A stretch of DNA of 64,000 nt. Origin: Dryocosmus kuriphilus (taxonomy: Eukaryota; Arthropoda; Insecta; Hymenoptera; Cynipidae). The notes beneath the pieces were generated by a model. That model was not told where the DNA came from. It saw nothing but the letters and a program-made list of their open reading frames with translations, and made no database searches. The stretch lies in NCBI GenBank assembly GCA_038277395.1, contig CM076191.1, forward strand, positions 25,144,983-25,208,982, read 5' to 3'. Made by a program: the position numbers and the translations under genes. How positions within the stretch are numbered: position 1 is the first letter of the stretch; each line of letters opens with the position of its first letter. Shown here one piece after another: positions 48,019-58,694 of this stretch.

Positions 48019-49150
48019 CAGTGCCGGACTTTAGTCTCTGTGGCCGCCTCGGGGCACCCTCGAGGGCAAAATTTTTCACGGCGCTGACCCTTTCCAAAAA
48101 ATAAAAAAAAATGCGAATACGAGATTTGACGACTTATGTGATTTTACGACTTACGAGATTTTTCAGTCATACAAAAACTAAAAGAAAATACATTGCATAA
48201 GTCCTTTAGAAAAAATTATATAAATTTTATGGTTCAGAAAACATACAGATTAGCTAGTAGAAAAAAAAAAAACATAAACAAGATTCGGTAACATATGTTT
48301 AGTTAATGTCGGACGTTAACTTTTCGGGCTTCTTTTTTTATATCGACAAAAAATTTTTTAATTAAGAGCAGAAAAAGATCTAGATTTTCAGCAATATCAA
48401 TTTTCAATATAAAAAAAAACACACCTAAACTGGATAGTCGGTCTTGTGACATTGTAGACTTAAGATATGTTTTGATTAACTTCAATTGCGAAAAAACTTC
48501 GTTCTCAAATTTTCTGCCGTTACAGGTATTGTTAACGTAATAAAATTCATATAGCAATCCATTACGTTCGGATATAAAATATTGTAAAACTATGCTGTTT
48601 TATAAAGTTTAACAGGATGAATGGAGTTAGTATGTTTACTCTTAAACCTTATCAGAAAGCAAGCAAAACTTAATATACTGATGAGTTCATCGCAAAACAG
48701 TACCAGTACCCGTCCAATATCAGACTTCGAATTCGAATTTTAACATGAGTGTGTTTTAATTTGAAGATCGGCACGGAATTTAAGAAGCTCGCTCTTCTTC
48801 CTGGTAAATTATTATTATCGAAATTATACAAAAAAGCCCAGGTTTCTGAATATTTTATTTAACGTTGCTCGAACTCAACAAAATCTTTTTTTGATTGACA
48901 CTGAAAGCTGTATCTAACAGCAGGATTGAAGAATTCGACTTCTTACTTTTTTCTTTGGAGCACGATGGGTGGTTGATCTTGGGCAATTTTCACCCAAACT
49001 GATGCTTCACACGTCTGATTACTTTTTTAGTGAATCTTAGACGTATACCGGACTCTATCTGTAGTTTCTCTTAGTTCTAGACATGCACTAACATTTTTAT
49101 CTGCATGTTTGTTAGACGGCATGTTCTGACAGAATGTTCCATATCTTTTG
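48019..49150 (-). mobile_element. hAT-family DNA transposon relic
   Basis: A minus-strand hAT transposase C-terminal half is followed, ~280 bp downstream, by CAGTGCCGGACTTTAG (48019 onward), which fits the CAGNG...CGG start of hAT terminal inverted repeats. The GC-rich subterminal part (48040-48105, GGCCGCCTCGGGGCACCC) is also usual for this group. The 8 bases outside, CCAGAAAG, are a candidate target duplication, but I found no matching 5' end, so the element is probably truncated or eroded at its far end (upper limit approximate). Confidence 0.75.
48303..49010 (-). pseudogene. hAT transposase, C-terminal half with dimerisation domain (TTF/ZMYM1-like)
   Basis: From the high-coordinate side, the minus strand shows LLLDTAF (48903-48923), then a NFIKQHSF-like piece, LYPNV (48563-48577), and in the open frame 48303-48557 SQLKLIKTYLKSTMSQDRL, followed by SSL and an acidic, hydrophobic end. 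This order is the insertion domain followed by the hAT C-terminal dimerisation helices, in the form found in transposases annotated as TTF-type or ZMYM1-like. Several stops and frame changes lie between the pieces upstream of 48557, and the DDE catalytic N-terminal half is not visible. A dead copy. Confidence 0.82.
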
Positions 49151-50640
49151 CTTAAACCGCCTTGTTTGCTAACAATATTGATTTAATGAAAGGAACGTCG
49201 TACCAAACGCAATCAAAAGAGATAAGAAAAGCCTAGAATAGTCAGTAGAGTTATATCAAGGTGGAAGTTCTAAGCCCAATGATCCCTTGTTAAGCCGGAC
49301 AGTTACCGACATTCGAATAAGCTAAATGCGGTCTTCAAGTCCGCGCTAGTAAGCACCTTAGCCGGTGTTGTTGTGACGTCTCAGTACATATAAATTATTT
49401 CGCGATTGTTGATAAAACGGTGATATTTTGGCATATAAACAATTCTCCACTCTCTCTCGACACCCTCTCTCTTCTCCTATGCCACTGGTCAAAATTAAAA
49501 TATTATCGATTTCTGTAACGCATATAGTTGATGGGATTGTGTTTATATAAGCTAATCGACCATGATTTATTACTTCCCTAATATATTTTTCAAGAAATTG
49601 TCATTTCTTAGAAATTACGTCATCTTATAAGAATTTCTCTCTCTTTCTCCTTATGCCACGTTGCCAAGAGGATATATTAAAGAATTATCTGACAAGAATT
49701 TGACAGCGCATGTGTATGAGAGGAAATGTGGCTTACTAATTAAATAAAATTTTTATTGCCCTTCCGTAAGGGGCGAAAAAAGAAAAATTTTAAAAGTGGG
49801 TCTTTTAATTACTTCCCTAATATATTTTTCCAAGAAATTTTCAGTTCTTAGTTTTTTACTCATCTTCTAAGAATTAGGATTGTGTTTATATATATATATA
49901 ATATTATATAAAAAATTATTTTTTCCGACATGTTTATTATTTCCCCAAATAAAATTTTTTCCAAAAAAATTTGTCATTTTCCCCTTAGAAATACGTAAAT
50001 TTCAAAAGAATTTTGTAATTGCCCCATTACATTCCCCCCCGTGTCTAAGCTGAGGGCTTTAATCTAGAAGTTTCCCTGGGAACAAATAAGATAAAAAAGG
50101 GGAAAATTTAAAATAGACAAAGATAGTACCCACTTTAAAATTGGGGCAAAATATAATTACTTTTCGAAACCCATTTTTTTCAGTCAGCATCAAGCATCCA
50201 ATTTAAATTCACAACGTTAAAAAGCCAGTTTAAGTGTTCCAAAAAAATAGAAGTGTTAGATTTTGAGTTTTTATTATTAGTTTTGATACGAAAAAAGATG
50301 CCTTTTTTTTAAAAACTTTTTTCGTCGGTTTAGAAAGCATACGCGAAATATTGTCTTTTTTTAAAAAGAATATTTCAAAAAAAGGGATTTTATCAAAAAT
50401 GGGGGCGGAAATTTTGGGGAAGCCCTATTTGAAATTTTTTTTGTCCCAAACCCGAAATGTATAAAATTTATTTTAAAAGATAGAGTTAGAATCTACTGGG
50501 ACCCAGTGGGAAGAAAATTTTCTTGTCTAAAAAATCAAAACAATGAGGGAAATTTGAAAAAAAAAACAATGATGATAAAGAGGAGGATGAAAAAGGGACG
50601 AGAAGAAGGGGGTTAAAACGAAGTAAACGTATACCCAAAA
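49151..50640. other. No gene seen; partial direct repeats at 49562-50015
   Basis: A segment of ~80 bp (ATTACTTCCCTAATATATTT...AAGAAATTGTCATTTCTTAG...CATCTTATAAGAATT) occurs at 49562-49640, 49801-49880 and, distorted, 49930-50015. From about 49760 homopolymers become longer than in contig 1, a sign of falling sequence quality. Confidence 0.55.
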
Positions 50641-50670
50641 AACGAAAATTTTTTTTTGCCCGGGCAATCT

Positions 50671-50775
50671 AGAATCTTCTAGAACTTTTATTGCATCATA
50701 TTGCACAATCTAAGTAGACGGGGTAAGGCGGTTATGGATCTATAAAAGGTGTGCCAGTTCTTCTCATTCATCTGT
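50671..50775 (+). promoter_or_regulatory. Heat-shock-type promoter: HSE, TATA box, initiator
   Basis: AGAATCTTCTAGAAC (50671-50685) contains a perfect three-unit heat-shock element, nGAAnnTTCnnGAAn, the binding pattern of an HSF trimer. TATAAAAGG follows at 50741-50749 and initiator-like TCATTC/TCATCT at 50764-50773, 25-29 bases after the TATA start. The order and spacing fit an insect heat-shock gene promoter. No recognisable coding frame follows within 1 kb; the first ATG frames are short. Either the gene is lost, is hidden by sequence errors, or the match is fortuitous. Confidence 0.55.
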
Positions 50776-51879
50776 CTTACTGTTAGATGTATGATTGTCG
50801 ATAGGAAAGCAGCAAGAGTTAAAAAGTCGTTTAAATACATTACTAAGGAATATTAGAAGGAACTGAAACGAGTTGATACACAAGTGCGATTCAGAAATAC
50901 AAAAATCTAATAAGAAACTTTGATTAAATATCTTTACTCTCAAAAAAGTTATTAACAGTGAAGATGGATTTCTCACAAAACTAAACAAATTTGCCTCCTG
51001 AAAACAAGGGATTTTCCTTCCAACGAAAGAAGGCCTCGCAATTATGAACTTGAAATATAAATAATAGCCACTATGAAATTACACAATTCCAGATAAGCAG
51101 CCAACAGCATATGGAAAACGAGATTTTTTCACTAACCCATAGAAACACAAATTCTCAGTTTTTCTACTACAGAGAGAGAATCGCCTAACATGCTAAGAAA
51201 CGATGAAAATAGGCTTTCGGGGGACTACAAAGAGCCTCTCAAGATTGGTTGAGCTCTGTATGATATTATTATGTTGGGACGACTACGATTCGATTGAATT
51301 TATGAAATAACATACATAAAGTGTGGAAGTTTGTTACGCTAATGCTCCAGTCACTTAAACGCCTTAAGTTGTGGTCAACATCATGCCTTATTACACCACG
51401 AAATCAAAATGCTATACTCCACCAAATACACATCTGGAATTTACCATCTCACAAAGCAAATTGTAGTCGGTTGTTGCGAGTTTAAGAAAGAATGGGATGG
51501 TTAAGTCTAATCACGTGAAATTACTAGGCTTAGTAATCCTCGAGCAAGTTATAAACCTTAAATCCTGAAGAGTGGAAGGATTGTTCAAAAAGTTATTTCA
51601 AAGATCAATTTCATCGTATCTTTGGTAGCGTTCAAGAAGAAGCAAACAAACGCTTAGGATGTTATGAAAATTTCCGTAATACACAAACTATAATCTTATG
51701 GGGGGCTACATAGTAGCTTTGAAGCAAAGTGATGAAGAAGCTGAAACTCGAAAAATATTAACATGTGCCTACTTACAAGAAACACCTTTGCTGTTCTCTA
51801 GGCAGTCAGCCATCCTGTATTGATAGGCATATTTTGGAGCAAAAGTGTTATACGGTTTAAGCGTAAACAAAAAGATAGT
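50776..51879. other. No gene recognised
   Basis: Normal-looking, mixed-composition sequence downstream of the heat-shock-type promoter. Only short frames without recognisable motifs. It may be a transcribed leader or a decayed gene. Confidence 0.4.
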
Positions 51880-53183
51880 TTATAATTGAATCCTATTGGG
51901 CTGAAGTGTTGGGAGTGTGGGGGTTAAATCTCCTTGTGTTATAAAGCATTATAATCTTTATCATAGTAAAAAAATTATGGATGGCGGTAAAGATAAGGGT
52001 GCAATGAAAAATTTTGTATTTTTAAAATCTTTGGTGTGTTGGGGTTGTTATTTTGTTTTGGTGGGGTATTATTCACTTGTGGGCTATGCTTCAGTTTTGT
52101 TTTTCGGGGTGAGTGATTGAGAAAGAAATTACCAAAACTAAATGGGGTTGGACGGTAGCGTGTATACGTGATGGGGGGTGTGGACAAGTGTATCGGGGGA
52201 GTTTGTTACAATGGGTGAATGTTTAAATAAACATAAGTTTAGATATTGGGGTGTGGGGTTTAGGGTGTATGGTTGGTGTGTTTTATAACTGGTGATGGGG
52301 TTATTGGGGGGATGGGTGGGCGGTGCTGGGTGGTTCTTCTTGGTTGATGGTGGGTTGCGGTTAAAGGTGGAGGGAGGGGAGGGTGGGAGTGTCGGGTGGG
52401 GGGAGGAGGGGTGGGGGGTGGGGGGCGGCGGGAGGCGGACGATGGGCGTAGGGGGCGCGGAACCGGGGGGGGTGGTTGGGGCGGGGGGGGGGGTGAGAAG
52501 GCGAGGGAGGGAGGGGGGGGCGCGGGGGGCGGGGTCGGGGGGGGGGGTGGGGGGGAGGGGGCGGGGCGGGGGGGGGGGGGGGGGGGAGGGGGGGAGGGGG
52601 GGTGCGGGGGGAGGGGTGGGGGCGGGTGGGGGCGGGGCGGGGGGGGGGGGGAACGGGGGGGGGGGGGGGGGATGCAGGGAAGGGGGGGCGGGGGGCGGGT
52701 GCTGGGGGGGGGGCCTAGGGGGCAGGCTGGGGGGGGGGGCAGGGGGGGGGGGGGGGGGGGGTGGTCTGCACTGGGGAGGGGGGCGTGGGGGGGGGAGGCG
52801 GAGGAGGGGCACGCGGGGGGGGGGCAGGATGGCCGGGGGGGGTGGGGCCTGGTGAAATCTAGGCGGGTGGGGGGGGGTAAGGGGGGGGGAGGGGGGGCAG
52901 GGCCGCGGGGTACGAGTAGGGGATGAAAACGGGGGGTGGGGTGGGGTGGAGGGGGGGGGGGGGGGGGGGGAGGGGTGTGTTGGGAGGAGGGGGGCAGGGG
53001 GGGGTGGGGAGCGGCGGGGGGGGTGCACGGGGGGGGGGCTTGGGGGGGGGGAGGGTGTTGGGGGAGGGGTGGGTGGCGGTCCGTTGAGGGGGAGTAGGGT
53101 GAGTTTTTTTTATTTTTTTTTTTTTTTTTTTTTTTTTTTATTCTGGAGTTTTTTTTTTTCATTTGTTTTTTCTTTTTTTTTTT

Positions 53184-53230
<47 letters not shown>

Positions 53231-53389
53231 CTTTTCTTTTTTTCTTTTTTATTTTTTTTTTTTCTTCCATTAGTGGGGGAGGTGGGTGCAGGGGGCGCGT
53301 GGGGTGGGACGCGGGGGCGGGGGGGGTGAGGGTGGGGGTGATGTAGTTTTTTTTTATTTTCTTTTTTCTTTTTTTCTTTTGTTTTTTTT

Positions 53390-53444
<55 letters not shown>

Positions 53445-53450
53445 TTTTTT

Positions 53451-53494
<44 letters not shown>

Positions 53495-54720
53495 TTTCGT
53501 TTTTTTTTTTTTTGTTTTTTTTTTTTTTTTTTTTTTTTTTTTCCTTTACAGTTCTAGAGGGGTGGTGGGTCGGGCGCGTGGAATGGGGTTGGTGGTCGTG
53601 AGGGGCCGCCGAAGGGGGCGGGGACGCCTGCAGGCGGGAAGGTGTGAGGGATGGGTGCGGGTTTAGAGCTGTTCTATTAGTCCAACTAGCGGGGGTTTTC
53701 TTGGAGGGTTTTAAGGAGAGATAGGGGGGAGAGAGGATCAGAAAGGGGCGTGCTAGTTCCGGGACGCGGGTAGTTTGTCGTTTTTCGGATTTCTGGCGTT
53801 TAAGCTCTGACCCCCCCCACATGTTGGTCTGAATAGGCGGGGGGGCAGGGGGGTTGTGGTGGAGGGGGGGGGGGGGGCGGGTTTGGGCATGCGTGTGGGC
53901 GTGGGGTGTGAGGGGACGTTGCGGGGTTCGCGATGGGTGCCCCTGAAGGGGGCTCAGTATGGGTTGCGTGGGGGGTCGGGGGGGAGGGTAGGGGGGGGGG
54001 GTGTGTCTCGGGTGTGGTGGGGGGGGGGGCGAGATCGCGGGGTAAGGTTTCTGTGTGACTGGGGGGGGGTTGGTTGGAGGTGGGGGGTCTTGTTTTGGCG
54101 GGTGGGGTAGGGGGTCGGTTCTACTTCAGCAGGGGTTGGGGGGGGGGGGAGGTTGGTGGTTACCTGGTGGGGGGTGTTAGGGTTAGGGGCGGGAGGATGA
54201 TAGGAAGATGGCGGGAGGTGCGGTTTGGTTGGTAAAGAGGGGGTGCTATGGACCGGGGTCGTAAAAAAAATTCGTCGTGTTAGTTTGGTTTTGAGTATTC
54301 GTGTTTTCAATGTTCGCTTGTTTCTGTCTTTGTTTTGGTGGATTTGTTTGTGATACATGTTTCCAATGAATACTGTTTGTGTTCTGTGGGGGGGCCAAAC
54401 GTGGATGGTGGGGTGTTGTGGGGGTGTCGTAAGTGTGGTTTTTTTTCGTGAAGTCGAGTTTCGGGTTTTGTTATTTTGTTTGTTTTTTTTTTTTTGTCTT
54501 GTTAATTTGAGATTATTTTTTTTTTGTTTCCTTTGCAATTCAAAATGTTTTTCTTCTTTTTTTTTTCCCGGTTTTTTTTTTTTGTACTATTATGTTTTTT
54601 TTGTTTTTTATTTTTTTTTTTTTTTTTTTTTTTTTTGATTGTTTTTGTTTTTTGATTTGTGATGTGGGAATTTAATTTTTTCATATAAAGTTTTTTATAT
54701 ATTAAAAAAACTTTACTAAT
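51880..54720. other. G/T-only low-complexity block
   Basis: The plus strand is almost entirely G and T, with poly-G stretches (52480-53080, 53850-54060) and poly-T stretches (53105-53270, 53345-53545, 54480-54640). A and C are nearly absent. Frames of up to 520 codons (minus 52260-53822, Pro- and Lys-runs) arise only from this composition. Most likely a basecalling or consensus failure; a real G-rich satellite cannot be excluded. Confidence 0.8.
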
Positions 54721-56299
54721 CACGAAATGTCCCAACCATCTTGTGGTTTAAAATTTCTTTTTAAAAGGCCTTTGTTCCGCAATAAAGTAATTTTAATTTT
54801 GATAATTTCTCCCATGATCATCAGCAGCTATATAGGAGGACGTCTTCAGGTACGTTTTTAAATAAAAGCTCAAGGCAAAAAAAATAAGGAAAAACCTTGT
54901 ACTTTTAGGAAAAATTTTCAAAATTACCAAACCCGCCCTATAAATATGATGCATAGGAAAACATGAAAATTTAATTCGGAGAATCTTCCTAACTCTCTAC
55001 CTCCTTTTCCCAGATCATTATATCATTATGGCTACCTTGTCATAGGTAATTTATCTATATTACAGTACTGTTGATACTTGTCATTACGACGTACGGGTTC
55101 TATATTTTTCATTTTATTTACGGGGGGACGGGCCGTATTACATTAATCCGGGAACCTTCCCTCCTTTTTCCTTTCTTAAACAAAAAAATTTTTAAATGAC
55201 AACTCATCATCATCATAAATCCCCCTCAAAAATTTTTTCCCTTCACTCTTTTAAAATTTCCCCCTTTTTTAATTTGTTTAAACCCTTTTTTTCTTTTTTT
55301 TTTCTCAAAAAACCACCCAAAATTTTTTTTCAAGTGATTAAAATAGGTTTGAAAGTATCACCCCAATGCCTTTAAAACCGTCTCCTTCCCCAAAACTTCA
55401 TTACCCAATGTTTTCTCGAATTGTTTAAACTACCCTTTAAAATTTTGATGAAAAAATTTTTTTTTGCTTTTTAAAATTTTCCTCATGTAAAGACATTTTT
55501 GAACAAAAAACGCAAAAAAGTATAAACTTTTTCCTAATTTGAGTATTCCCTATGTATATATAAATTTTCTAGACTTACAAAACAATAAAAACCCTTTTCT
55601 ATTCTGCCTTGATTAATTTTTCTATTTTTAAACAATTACAACCGAACCCATATTTTATCAAAACCACAACCCTAGACACAAACCTTTAAAATTGAAAAAA
55701 AGGCATACCCGTATTAAAAAGATCGTCAAAATAAAATGCTTCAATTCATCTCATCTTTTTTAAATAGTACTTTTAAATTTAAAACATTATCCCTTAAAAA
55801 GATTTTTAGGAATAGGGGCATTTTTTTGACTTAAGTAAAAAATCAACATCCCTTTGCCCAACCCATGAAAAAAAATGTTTTTAATTTTGTCCTGTTTCTC
55901 ACATGCTACGTCATCAAATCCCATTATTGAGTTGGGCCGTGCTTAAACTTGGTATCCCCAAACACCCTCAGTTCATTGAAAGGATAGTACTCAACGCCAT
56001 CTACAGACTGAAGAATTTTTTCCTAAGAATTTGTATTTGGGTTTGTTTTAAAAACGATTTCGATTATCCCAAAATCATTTTAAAATCTTAACCCTTTTGG
56101 GATGTATTAATAGTGTGACCCCAAAGGGGCTTTTGCCTTTCCACAGTTGGAGGTCCACAAATATTGTTTCGTACACTTTTTGGTTTTTAAATGTCCCATC
56201 CCGTTTTTTTTTTTTTTCCTCATTTTAAACGGGCAATCAAAATTCTCAACTGGAAAATTTTCACTGGTTTTCCCTTCAAACCCCATCTTACGGGGCCCT
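54721..56299. other. Homopolymer-stretched sequence, no gene recognised
   Basis: From about 55130 onward, runs such as AAAA, TTTTT, CCCC and GGGG dominate to the end of the window. A frame at 55903-56091 has no family I recognise. If the neighbouring cassette belongs to a Maverick-type element, other genes of that element may be hidden here. Confidence 0.5.
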
Positions 56300-56311
56300 G
56301 ATTGGATAAGC

Positions 56312-56347
56312 TATAAATATACGCTTAAATAGGTTGAATCTTCAGTC
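56312..56347 (+). promoter_or_regulatory. TATA box and initiator ahead of the PLA2-like gene
   Basis: TATAAATA at 56312-56319 is followed by TCAGTC at 56342-56347. The initiator A (56344) lies 32 bases after the first T of the TATA box, the standard arthropod core-promoter spacing. The first ATG after it is at 56370, at the head of the PLA2-like reading. Confidence 0.65.
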
Positions 56348-56369
56348 TGAAAGCATCTCTAAAACAGAT

Positions 56370-56720
56370 ATGACCGTTTCATAAACGAAAAAGATTTCGG
56401 GCGAAAAAAAGGGCCTGTGAAGCAAAAAAGACGGGGAAAGGGGGCCTTATCAAAAAAAACTTTCAACAACTTGCCTTTAAAAAGGGGCATTTTGGGGCCG
56501 GGTTACCAGAAACTGTGGACCGGGTACAAAGAAAGGCAAAACGATTACCCCGAGGTGATCCAGGAATCAATCCACTGGAGGGCAGTTGGCAAAGATCACG
56601 ATATTGCTTATTCAAAAAATAGGGAAAAACCTTGAGGTTTTAGAAACGTAGCGGATAGGGGCCTAGCTAAAAAAGGTTTGGGGAGCGTTTTTTCCCATGC
56701 TAAAGACTGGGGGTAAAAAT
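56370..56720 (+). pseudogene. Phospholipase-A2-like (parvovirus-VP1-type) capsid domain, frameshifted
   Basis: The 72-codon frame 56417-56635 shows LPLKRGILGPGY, the glycine-rich calcium-loop region (GPG), and later KDHDIAYSKN (HD at 56597-56602), the His-Asp catalytic pair of viral PLA2 domains. Between them, another frame reads GDPGINPLE, a segment usual before the HD motif, so at least one indel lies in the middle. After the TGA at 56633 a further frame gives RNVAD and alternating Ala/Lys, also in family order. In virions this activity helps particles leave endosomes. The reading begins right after a TATA/Inr promoter. Damage is at homopolymers. Confidence 0.7.
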
Positions 56721-56839
56721 TTTAAAAAAAGGCGGGGGGTTTGGGGAATAGAAAAAACACTAAAAAAATTTAAATCAAAATTTTTGGCAGGGGGCCCTCA
56801 AGAATAAAAAAAGCCGCAAACCACACAAAAGAAAAATCG

Positions 56840-57240
56840 TTTTTGGCAGCAAAAAAAATTAAATGATTTCGGTAAGGGTGCAAAACTGTAATCAAGTCGG
56901 GCATTAAGGGGTTTGGGCACCAATGCTGAAAAAAAGGGGTGGCGGAAAGAGGAAAATTAAAAAGGGGCCCTCGAAATCAAACCTGTTCCAACAAAGGGGG
57001 AAGGTTTTCAAACCCTTTTTAATCCCCTTTTTTGGGGGTCGATTTCAACTGGGGGCACTAGCAGGGGGGGGCGGCTGGTATAGCAAAAGCTGTAAAATGA
57101 GGAAAATTCTCAAAACATCAATTTTTACAGAAGTAAACGTCATAATAAAACCAAAAGGAAAGGGCCTTTGGTTTTGGGAAAAAAGTTTTTTAAAATTTAA
57201 AAAACCATAAAAACAAGGCCCTAGGATTTCAGGCAAAGGG
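56840..57240 (+). pseudogene. Gly/Ala-rich cassette protein, frameshifted
   Basis: The frame 56923-57210 and its neighbours show a Gly/Ala-rich hydrophobic segment (GALAGGG near 57053-57075) followed by IAKAV-like, NINFYRSKRHNK-like and KGL-type pieces in alternate frames. In other arthropod genomes the PLA2-like gene is followed by a protein with this glycine/alanine hairpin and a basic tail; its role is unknown to me, probably a membrane-active virion component. Several indels. Confidence 0.5.
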
Positions 57241-57289
57241 GCAGGATTTAAAAATAAAGGGTTAAAAAAATTTAAAGTGAACTACCCCA

Positions 57290-57700
57290 TCGGGGGCATT
57301 GACTGATGCCAGATTTATTTAAAATTTTGGGGGCAAAAATTTTTAAAAAATCCCAAAAATTTTCGGGGTTTTTTTTTATGCAAAAGGGGAATTCCAGAAG
57401 GGGGATCACGAAAATATGAAAGTGCAATTTTTAAACCCTTGAAAAAAAAAATAGAAAAGGCCCAGGAAAACACTGGTGGGGCCTAAAAAAAGATAACAAT
57501 AAAGAAATTTTATTTTGATAGCTTTGGAAATCTTCACCACCCTTTGGATCCCTTTAAGTCCCCTGGGTTTTGGGTGGGGGCATAAAGAATAATTATAACA
57601 GATAAAAAAATTTAAAGATCCCACGTTTGGGCCATTTATTTTAAAATTTTTCTGTGTAATCAATTAAAATCAAAAAGAAATTTAAAAATCTATTAAGTGT
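57290..57700 (+). pseudogene. Adenovirus-type (C5) cysteine protease, frameshifted
   Basis: One frame reads GPGKHWWGLKKD around 57460-57495, carrying the His-Trp pair that holds the catalytic histidine of C5 proteases. About 40 bases on, KFYFDSFGNLHHPLD (57505-57550) carries the acidic catalytic residue in the typical FDSFG setting. The distal Gln and Cys motifs lie in the most distorted part and I cannot place them. Such proteases cleave capsid precursors during virion maturation in adenoviruses and Polintons. At least three frame changes are needed to read the whole domain. Confidence 0.7.
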
Positions 57701-57734
57701 TAAAAAATGAAAATAAATCAGTGAAAGGGCTAGC

Positions 57735-58460
57735 CATCAACATGGATGATTAAATTGACACTAACTTTTTATCGGGGAACTTTTTAAATTTCGGGAGACG
57801 AACTATTTTCCACCGATTGAATTGTCCCCCTTTAAAAAATTTTAGGGGCGCTCGGTCTTGTTAAATTTTCAAAAACCTTTTAAATTTTAAATTTCCCAAA
57901 ACCCTGGAGGGTTGGTCAAAAAAAATTTTAAAGTGAAAAATAAAGATTACACTATACCTAGGGGTTTTTTAAAGAGTAAACACATACGGGGCGCTATCTG
58001 CAGAATGTTTTAGGCAACTGGGGGTTTTAAAAAATTCACATCAACCCAAAAAATAAAATACCGAAAAGTTGAAATTTATTGCAATGGGAGATAAAAATTT
58101 TTGAATCTAAAGATTCTATTGGTCCGTTTGCTGGTTTTTTCCTCCACCAAGATAAAAGGGCAAAAAACTTTATAAATTTTGATCGGGGCCGGGTTTCAAT
58201 AAAAAAAAAAGTGAATGCCCCTCAGAGTTAAAGTGAAATTTTTAAATTTTACATTGCAAAAATTTTAATGGCAAAAAGTACATCCTTTTTCACAATTTTT
58301 TTTCCTGTAGAACCACCGGGTTAAAAGAATAGTGGAAGTCCCCTTCTCATTTTCATTTACTTCCCCGTCCCCCCGTACAGTAAATAGATCTTTTACAGCT
58401 CCGTATAGTTTAAAACAAAAAGGACTTTTGGGTTTTAATTTTCCCCGGGGAAAAAGAAAA
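57735..58460 (+). pseudogene. Probable minor-capsid-like protein, frameshifted
   Basis: Pieces in alternating frames: a LSGNF...FPPIEL-like start (57760-57830), SKDSIGPFAGFFP (58105-58145) and FFPVEPPG followed by VEVPFSFIYFP (58290-58370). These occur in this order in a family of uncharacterised arthropod and cnidarian proteins encoded beside the protease, of jelly-roll-like appearance. The assignment as minor capsid (penton-like) is inference from position and gene content. Many indels. Confidence 0.5.
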
Positions 58461-58503
58461 TAAAAAATTTAAAATTTACACATCAAGTCCTAAAATAATA
58501 ATA

Positions 58504-58692
58504 ATGGTATTGTTTTCAAAAAGAAGGTTGGTTTTGGCTATAATAAAGGGAGCACCATGTCACAAGCCAATCAGTCAACAAAAAAAGCAGTCCCAAAAGG
58601 GGCCCCACCTAAAAACGGCTATTCCTGAAAAAATCAAGGCCTGGAAATCAGAAAACGGGGAAAAAAAGCGAAAAAAAAAATTCAAATTTTAA
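58504..58692 (+). pseudogene. Small basic cassette protein
   Basis: An open frame of 62 codons: hydrophobic start, then ISQQKKQSQKGPHLKTAIPE and a Lys-rich tail. Length and the KTAIP core match a small conserved protein lying between the two capsid-like genes in related cassettes; function unknown. The frame is intact but its end may be altered by stretched A-runs at 58670-58690. Confidence 0.5.
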
Positions 58693-58694
58693 AT

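Noticed and set aside
48678..48699. CTGATGAG followed by GCAAAAC, hammerhead-like
   Set aside because: No proper stem II and no GAAA box; it lies in the hAT coding relic.
52260..53822. 520-codon minus-strand frame and its companions in 52138-53666
   Set aside because: Encodes only Pro-, Lys-, Arg- and Gly-runs produced by poly-G and poly-T; no domain and an obvious low-complexity artefact.
54176..54191. TTAGGGTTAGGGG, telomere-like
   Set aside because: Only two units, inside the G/T artefact block, and most insects use TTAGG.
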